Positions 59,579 through 64,000 of a stretch of 64,000 bases of DNA are shown here, piece by piece. The stretch is taken from contig CAVXXM010000004.1 in NCBI GenBank assembly GCA_963765745.1, forward strand, positions 1-64,000, in the 5' to 3' direction. The stretch is from JAHFPN01 sp963765745. Lineage in GTDB: Bacteria > Pseudomonadota > Alphaproteobacteria > Rhizobiales > Xanthobacteraceae. Below the pieces are notes generated by a model, which saw only the letters and a list, made by a program, of their open reading frames with translations, ran no database searches and had not been told where the DNA came from. Position 1 is the stretch's first letter. Every line of letters begins with the position of its first letter. The position numbers and the translations under genes were made by a program.

Positions 59579-60805
59579 CTATGCCGCAGATGGAGCGCCG
59601 GCTGTGAAAGCGCGATCGGTACGATGGCGCAGCTGCGTTACAACGTAGGCCGCAAAGGCGACGGTAACCAGCGCCGCGCCAGGCAGGCGTAAGAATCCGA
59701 ACGCCATTTGCAGGGCCGGCAGCCAATAGACGACCAGGGCGAGGCGTTGCCCTAGCAAATCGAGCTTGCTGGAAGCCAGCAGGAGCACCACGGCGACAGT
59801 GAGCGGCAATAAGTCATAGGTGAGGAGATAAGGCGAGCCGAACACCGAGCAGGCGAGAAAGAGCGCTGCCAGGAACAGCGGATTCGCATCCCTGTGAAAG
59901 CGGTAGGCCCAGAAAACCACTCCGAGTGCGACGGCGGAGAAGCCGGCCTGCACCGTCATTGCGAGCTCATAGCTCGCGCCGGCGGTGCGCATGTTCATGA
60001 AGATTGTAGGCATGTAGGGAGCGTTGAGCATGTTCGGATCGAGCAGCACCAAATTCTGCACCGGCAGCCCTTTCACGATGTAGTCGAGCCAAACTTGTGT
60101 GCCGAACAACGCCGCGGTGATCCCTGCGATGGCGAGCGCAGTGATCGTCGCGGCGGAGAATACGCGCCAGCGGCCGGATGCGGCCAGCAGCACCGGAAAG
60201 AAAATTCCGATTTGCGGCTTGAGCGTAAGCAGCCCGATGAGGAACCCGGCCAAGAGTGGTTTGCGATCGAGGCAGGTGAATACGCCGATGAGGATCGCCG
60301 TTGTCATGAAGGAGCTCTGTCCCCCCATCAGGCAAAGCGCGGCGGCGGGCGAAAAGACGAGCGGAATCAGGAGACGCCAATCGGTAACGTGCTGTTTGAG
60401 GGCGGCGATGAAGATCGCAATGCCGAGCAGCGTCCAGCAAGTCAGTGCGTAGACATAATTCAGCTCGCCGAACGGCGCCGCCACGAGCATGATGCTCGGC
60501 GGGTACGACCAAGCGACGCCCATATCCTCGAGCCCGAACACCAGGCTCAATTCGCGGTTATAGAGATCGAAATCGTAGAACCGGCTTGGGTCGGGCGTCA
60601 GCGCGGCGCGTCCGTACATCCAGAAATTCAGAAAGTCGCGAGCGACGACGAGAATCTTGGCGTCGGGAGCGATCGGATCGATCCAGAAGATTTTGTATAA
60701 ATGAGCGACGCCGACCGCGGCGAAGAAAAATACCCCGAAGATCGCGATTTTTTTCAGTACGTCGCGACTATTCGTCGGCAGATTGCTCGAAATCGTTTCT
60801 GACAT
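59579..60805 (-). CDS. GT87-type (DUF2029) membrane glycosyltransferase-like protein
   Basis: A 408-residue protein with about ten membrane helices: IAIFGVFFFAAVGVAHLYKI, DFLNFWMYGRAALTPDPSRF, VAWSYPPSIMLVAAPFGELN, FLIGLLTLKPQIGIFFPVLL, and LLTYDLLPLTVAVVLLLASS. The DFxxFW and YPP and KPQ patterns are typical of GT87 polyprenol-dependent mannosyl- or arabinosyl-type transferases. No partner gene is near. Intact. The 100 bases between it and the MBL gene upstream are AT-rich. Confidence 0.78.
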   Translation of the reverse strand: MSETISSNLPTNSRDVLKKIAIFGVFFFAAVGVAHLYKIFWIDPIAPDAKILVVARDFLNFWMYGRAALTPDPSRFYDFDLYNRELSLVFGLEDMGVAWSYPPSIMLVAAPFGELNYVYALTCWTLLGIAIFIAALKQHVTDWRLLIPLVFSPAAALCLMGGQSSFMTTAILIGVFTCLDRKPLLAGFLIGLLTLKPQIGIFFPVLLAASGRWRVFSAATITALAIAGITAALFGTQVWLDYIVKGLPVQNLVLLDPNMLNAPYMPTIFMNMRTAGASYELAMTVQAGFSAVALGVVFWAYRFHRDANPLFLAALFLACSVFGSPYLLTYDLLPLTVAVVLLLASSKLDLLGQRLALVVYWLPALQMAFGFLRLPGAALVTVAFAAYVVTQLRHRTDRAFTAGAPSAA

Positions 60806-60906
60806 GGGCCTTCCATGACGACCACGGAGAAATAGCCCAGGGATTTTCGCCCACCTCCATTGCTATTCTGTTACCGGAGAAGAAGATATAAACCTCGGTC
60901 GAGCGC

Positions 60907-61785
60907 CTATATTCCGCCGGAATAGAGCAGGCAATAGCGTTCCACGTTCATGGGCAGCCATTGCTCGTAATTGGTGAGCGTCGCGTATTGCGGCAGCTTC
61001 ACCTCTTTCATCGCCGTATCGATGCACTTACCGGCGTCGGCTGCCTTCTTCACCTCGGCGCGCAGCGTCTGCATATAGGCGAGGTGGCTCTCGGCGTCCT
61101 TCTTGGTGCCGAGTCTCCCGCCGGGTCCGGGGTGGCCGGGGATCATGCGATCCCATTTCATCGCCAGCACCTTCTTGATCGACTCCTCCCACTCGAGCGG
61201 CCAGCTATCCGGCATGTTGCGCCAGTTGGCCGCGTTGATCGGAATGAAATCGACCGCGAAGATCAGCTTCTGCTTGGGCAGGAACATCACCAGCGTGCTG
61301 TCGGAGTGATTGCGCCCGACGTAAATCAGTTCGAGCGTAGTGCCGCCGAGGCTGATAGCGCGCTTCTGATCGACCACTTGGTCGGGCATCACAACATCCG
61401 AGAATTTTAGCTCAGCTAACCGCTCCTTGGCGCGGCGATGCGCGATGAACGTCGCACCCTGGTCCTTGAACGGCTTGCCACCGGTGATGTGGTCGAAATG
61501 ATGATGGCTGTAGATGACGTACTTGATCGGGGCCTTGGTGATCTTGCGAATCTCGTCGATATAGGTGGTGACCGCCTGCGGGCGGCGAAGGCCGATCGGG
61601 TCGGTGGCGATCACGCCTGCTGGCGTGACGACGAACATCGCCTGATGGCCCTGATAGCGGAAGATATAGATGTTCTCAGTGCCTTCGACCTTGGTGGTCG
61701 AGAACAACGGCGGTTGCTGTTGTGCCACCGCCGGCGCGGCAACGGCGAAGGTGGCCAGCAGCGCTGCGAACAGAAGTTTCGACAT
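60907..61785 (-). CDS. Secreted MBL-fold metallo-hydrolase
   Basis: A 292-residue protein with signal peptide (LLFAALLATFAVAAPAVA) and metallo-beta-lactamase fold: NIYIFRYQGHQAMFVVTPAG, IKYVIYSHHHFDHITGGKPF (zinc motif HHHFDH), LIYVGRNHSDSTLVMFLPKQ, FAVDFIPINAANWRNMPDSW and RMIPGHPGPGGRLGTKKDAE. Periplasmic. Relatives (SoxH-like, quinoprotein relay) act on unknown substrates. Sits one short gap from the isochorismatase-like gene. Confidence 0.83.
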   Translation of the reverse strand: MSKLLFAALLATFAVAAPAVAQQQPPLFSTTKVEGTENIYIFRYQGHQAMFVVTPAGVIATDPIGLRRPQAVTTYIDEIRKITKAPIKYVIYSHHHFDHITGGKPFKDQGATFIAHRRAKERLAELKFSDVVMPDQVVDQKRAISLGGTTLELIYVGRNHSDSTLVMFLPKQKLIFAVDFIPINAANWRNMPDSWPLEWEESIKKVLAMKWDRMIPGHPGPGGRLGTKKDAESHLAYMQTLRAEVKKAADAGKCIDTAMKEVKLPQYATLTNYEQWLPMNVERYCLLYSGGI

Positions 61786-61844
61786 GCATTCCTCCTTGGA
61801 GCTTGGAATTGAGTTTTGAATTCCTCGTCTTCTTCAGCCGAATT

Positions 61845-62486
61845 TCAAAACTTGATCAGATCGAGCCGCGTCAGCGTCACATTGGGGCCGACGCCGCCCG
61901 GTCCATTGGCCAGATGCCAGGCCGTGTACATCTCGGCGAACGCGTCGGCCGACATTGCATCGACCGGAAGGATTACCTTGATTCCCATGAGCGCGGCCGC
62001 GCTCGCCGTATTGAGCACCGCTCCGTGCGCTGCGGTGCCGGTGACGATGACGGTCTTTACTCCCCGGTCGGCGAGAATCTTCGCCAGATCCGTTCCCATA
62101 AACTTGTTGGCTCCGGCGCGAACGCTCGGCTCGCCCGCCAACGGCGCGATCAGCAGATCGGCGACGGTCGCCTGGCCGGGCAGGCTGTAAACCACCGCAA
62201 CGCTCTTCGCGCGCGCTTCGTCGGCGAGTTTCTGAACCTTCGGAATACTGGCGAGACAGCGCGGCCGCTGACCGCAATTCTGCTTGGCGAAATCGAGCAG
62301 CAGGAGCGCCGTCGTCTTCGCATCGATGGTGACCGGCTTCAGTTCGGGCGGTGGAGGGGCCTTAACACTGGACCATTCATCGATGATCGTTTGCGCGGAG
62401 ACCGGAGTTACCGCCAGTCCCAGGGCGGCAACGACGACGCACGCGATCAGTGTAGCTCTGCTCCGGAATCCACGACCCGAATTCAT
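61845..62486 (-). CDS. Secreted isochorismatase-fold protein lacking catalytic Cys
   Basis: A 213-residue protein with signal peptide (TLIACVVVAALGLAVTPVSA). The isochorismatase (cysteine hydrolase) fold is clear: TTALLLLDFAKQNCGQRPRC (catalytic Asp), VVYSLPGQATVADLLIAPLA, GANKFMGTDLAKILADRGVK (catalytic Lys) and VIVTGTAAHGAVLNTASAAA. In active members the last block is G-x-A-T-x-x-C-V-x-x-T; here Ala stands where the nucleophilic Cys is expected. It may be a pseudo-enzyme or use other chemistry. ATG 62486 has GGGGAGGG upstream and is chosen over 62510. Confidence 0.78.
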   Translation of the reverse strand: MNSGRGFRSRATLIACVVVAALGLAVTPVSAQTIIDEWSSVKAPPPPELKPVTIDAKTTALLLLDFAKQNCGQRPRCLASIPKVQKLADEARAKSVAVVYSLPGQATVADLLIAPLAGEPSVRAGANKFMGTDLAKILADRGVKTVIVTGTAAHGAVLNTASAAALMGIKVILPVDAMSADAFAEMYTAWHLANGPGGVGPNVTLTRLDLIKF

Positions 62487-62602
62487 CCGTATTTCCCTCC
62501 CCAATGACACTGCTGCTCCTCCCCGAACCAGAACCCCGGCTCGGCTCGGTTCTTCCGCGCTCTTGTAGGGGTCATGCTAGCGAAGGATTCGGGATGTGCG
62601 TT

Positions 62603-63134
62603 TCACGCTTTTTTGAGGTGCAGCGTCACCACCTTGATGTCGCGCTCATCGGGGTCGTCGGCGATATCGAACCCGAGCTCCCCGCACATCCCAAGCATGG
62701 TGGTGTTATAGGCGAGCACCTGTCCGTGGATACGTTCGAGACCCGGTGCCGCGCGCCCATTCGATGATGCACTGCATCATCAGCCAGCCGAGACCGCGGC
62801 CCTTGAGGTCAGAGCGCACCAGCACCGCGTATTCGCCGTGCTTGTGGAACCGGTCGCAATGCAGGCGTGAGACGCCGAGCAGCTTGCCGTTCTCCTCGTC
62901 GATCGCGGCGAAAGCCATGACGCGCTCATAATCGATATCGACGAACCGCCGGATGATCTCGGCGCTCAGTTCGCGGATCGGGCTGAAGAAGCGCAGCCGC
63001 GAGTCCTCCTCCGTTACCTGGGTGAAGAATTCGGGATAAAGCGCCCCGTCGCCGGGCTTGAGCGGACGGATGAAAACCCGCGTGCCGTCGGCGAGCGTCT
63101 CGCGCCGTTCCCATTCTTTCGGATAAGGGCTCAT
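62603..63134 (-). CDS. GNAT family acetyltransferase (tandem copy 1)
   Basis: A 176-residue GNAT domain protein: MSPYPKEWERRETLADGTRV, FIRPLKPGDGALYPEFFTQV, FAAIDEENGKLLGVSRLHCD, HGEYAVLVRSDLKGRGLGWL (acetyl-CoA loop), and after an extra base near 62745 GLERIHGQVLAYNTTMLGMC and GELGFDIADDPDERDIKVVT. The closely similar gene at 63167 ends the same way. These domains are related to the C-terminal acetyltransferase part of acyl-CoA synthetase fusions (Pat-like), suggesting protein Lys acetylation. 33 bases separate it from copy 2. Confidence 0.82.
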
Positions 63135-63166
63135 GGCTGGCAGCTCGGCGGAAGCAGGGGCGCGTT

Positions 63167-63698
63167 TTACGCTTTGCTCAGCGTGAGCGTCACCACCTTG
63201 ACGTCCCGGTCGCTCGGGTCGTCGGTGACGACGAAACCCAGTTCCTCGCACATTTTCAGCATCGGCTGGTTATAGCCGAACACTTGGCCGTGGACGCGCT
63301 CGAGGCCGGTGGCCCGCGCCCAGCCGATCAGATGCCGCATCAACAGGCGGCCGATCCCGCGCCGCTTGTGGTCCGAGCGCACGATTACCGCGTATTCGCC
63401 GTGGGTGTGGAACTGATTGCAATGCAGGCGCGCGACGCCGAGCAGCTCGCCGAGCGTCCTGACCGATCGCGACGAAGGCCATGGCACGATCGTAGTCGAT
63501 ATCGACGAACTGCCGCATCATCGCCGGGGTTGGCTGTGTGACCGGATGGAAGAAGCGCAGCCGCGCGTCCTCCGGGGTTATGTGATTGGAGAATTCGGGA
63601 TAGAGCGCCTCGTCGCCCGCCTTGAGCGGGCGCAGCAGCACCCGCATCCCGTCGCGGAGCGTCTCGTGAAATTCGAATTCCTTGGGGTAAGGTGCCAT
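63167..63698 (-). CDS. GNAT family acetyltransferase (tandem copy 2)
   Basis: Paralogue of the preceding gene with the same length: MAPYPKEFEFHETLRDGMRV, LLRPLKAGDEALYPEFSNHI, FVAIGQD then, after an extra base near 63455, LGELLGVARLHCNQFHTHGE, YAVIVRSDHKRRGIGRLLMR (acetyl-CoA loop) and GLERVHGQVFGYNQPMLKMC. ATG 63698 with GGGGTAAGG upstream. The two genes are likely a tandem duplication and probably co-transcribed. Confidence 0.83.
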
Positions 63699-63768
63699 GG
63701 GCCGATATTCAGCCCTCTTCGGGCTGCTGATCAACCTGGACCAACCCCTTTGCTGCGTGGCTTCCGGT

Positions 63769-64000
63769 CTACCGGAAGATCGTCGGCGGACAATTCTCGC
63801 GCAGCTTGCGCTGCTCGCGCTTGGACATCGCCGTGAAGAACTTGACCCCGGTCAGGGATTCGACCGTATCCACTCCGACCCGGAACTTGTTCAAGTAGTC
63901 GAGCGAGCGCCGGTCGCGCCGTTCCTCGGTATGGTCCACGTTGGGCAGCAGGAACGCGTTCACGCGTCCGGATTCGGGATCGTAGATGATCTTGTAGAGC
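63769..64000 (-). CDS. DNA/RNA non-specific endonuclease, C-terminal part (runs off window)
   Basis: The last 76 residues of a secreted nuclease of the NucA/Serratia type: LYKIIYDPESGRVNAFLLPN, VDHTEERRDRRSLDYLNKFR, VGVDTVESLTGVKFFTAMSK and REQRKLRENCPPTIFR plus stop. The K-I/V-I-YDP, LPN, YL-x-x-F-R-x-x-VD-x-VE-x-LTG blocks are the usual C-terminus. The catalytic DRGH motif would lie outside the window, so activity cannot be judged. A GTG within (63963) is not the start; the frame is open to the edge. Confidence 0.82.
   Translation of the reverse strand, partial: LYKIIYDPESGRVNAFLLPNVDHTEERRDRRSLDYLNKFRVGVDTVESLTGVKFFTAMSKREQRKLRENCPPTIFR

Overview
The window is high-GC alphaproteobacterial DNA. 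Gene content and neighbourhoods fit the order Hyphomicrobiales (Rhizobiales), close to the Bradyrhizobium / Rhodopseudomonas / Pseudolabrys group. Pointers are the petABC genes divergent from trmL, the marR-ompR-envZ block facing ilvE, the uvrC-pgsA-moaD-moaE run, a basic-N-terminus GAF-adenylate cyclase, and many small Bradyrhizobium-type proteins. I saw no rRNA, tRNA, CRISPR array, prophage or insertion sequence.

Layout. 1-4.6 kb: a truncated SpoIID-like gene abutting a truncated DUF1285 gene, then NUDIX, DUF6111, cca, a DM13 protein and a TauE/SafE transporter. 4.6-5.6 kb: a small insert carrying a secreted HELAH-motif protein, with a remnant of a second hemF 3' end at its left edge. 5.6-10 kb: hemF, trmL and the cytochrome bc1 genes. 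10-25 kb: housekeeping (mtnP, apt, ychF, pth, rplY, prs, lgt, pgeF, a MidA-type methyltransferase) with two MaoC genes, lipoproteins, an FkbM methyltransferase, an adenylate cyclase and a Tat-exported dienelactone hydrolase. 25-46 kb: intact core genes (ubiK-like, ybjN-like, proC, csaA, an EnvZ/OmpR pair with MarR, ilvE, a Vgb-like propeller, moaE, moaD, pgsA, uvrC, an outer-membrane barrel, gst, cold shock protein, rlmJ, RNase T2, a ZIP transporter) and a run of small secreted or conserved proteins. 45.9-48.1 kb: a low-GC island with broken relatives of Coq10/RatA, isoprenylcysteine methyltransferase and DedA. 48.1-50.5 kb: uvrB. 50.7-56.7 kb: a divergent sulfur-type cluster (ArsR-rhodanese regulator, two methyltransferases, DsrE, SQR-like flavoprotein, persulfide-dioxygenase-like MBL protein, MFS exporter). 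56.7-64 kb: an AhpD-like/TetR/peroxiredoxin/intradiol-dioxygenase group, a GT87 membrane protein, an MBL protein, an isochorismatase-fold protein without its catalytic Cys, two tandem GNAT paralogues, and the end of a non-specific endonuclease.

A caution dominates the reading of the left part. From base 1 to about 24.8 kb, roughly forty single-base indels interrupt genes that cannot all be dead (petB, petC, hemF, ychF, cca, lgt). From 24.9 to 45.9 kb I find none, and only a few lie further right. This is best read as a poorly polished assembly segment. Apparent gene fusions (trmL-hemF, lgt-midA) and splits are therefore treated as sequence error. For such genes the span given is that of the reconstructed gene.

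The most interesting biology is the sulfur cluster with its palindromic operator, two 3'-end gene scars (hemF at 4613-4663 and dsrE at 54636-54671) that look like footprints of recombination-mediated insertions, the secreted HELAH protein, and the low-GC island.
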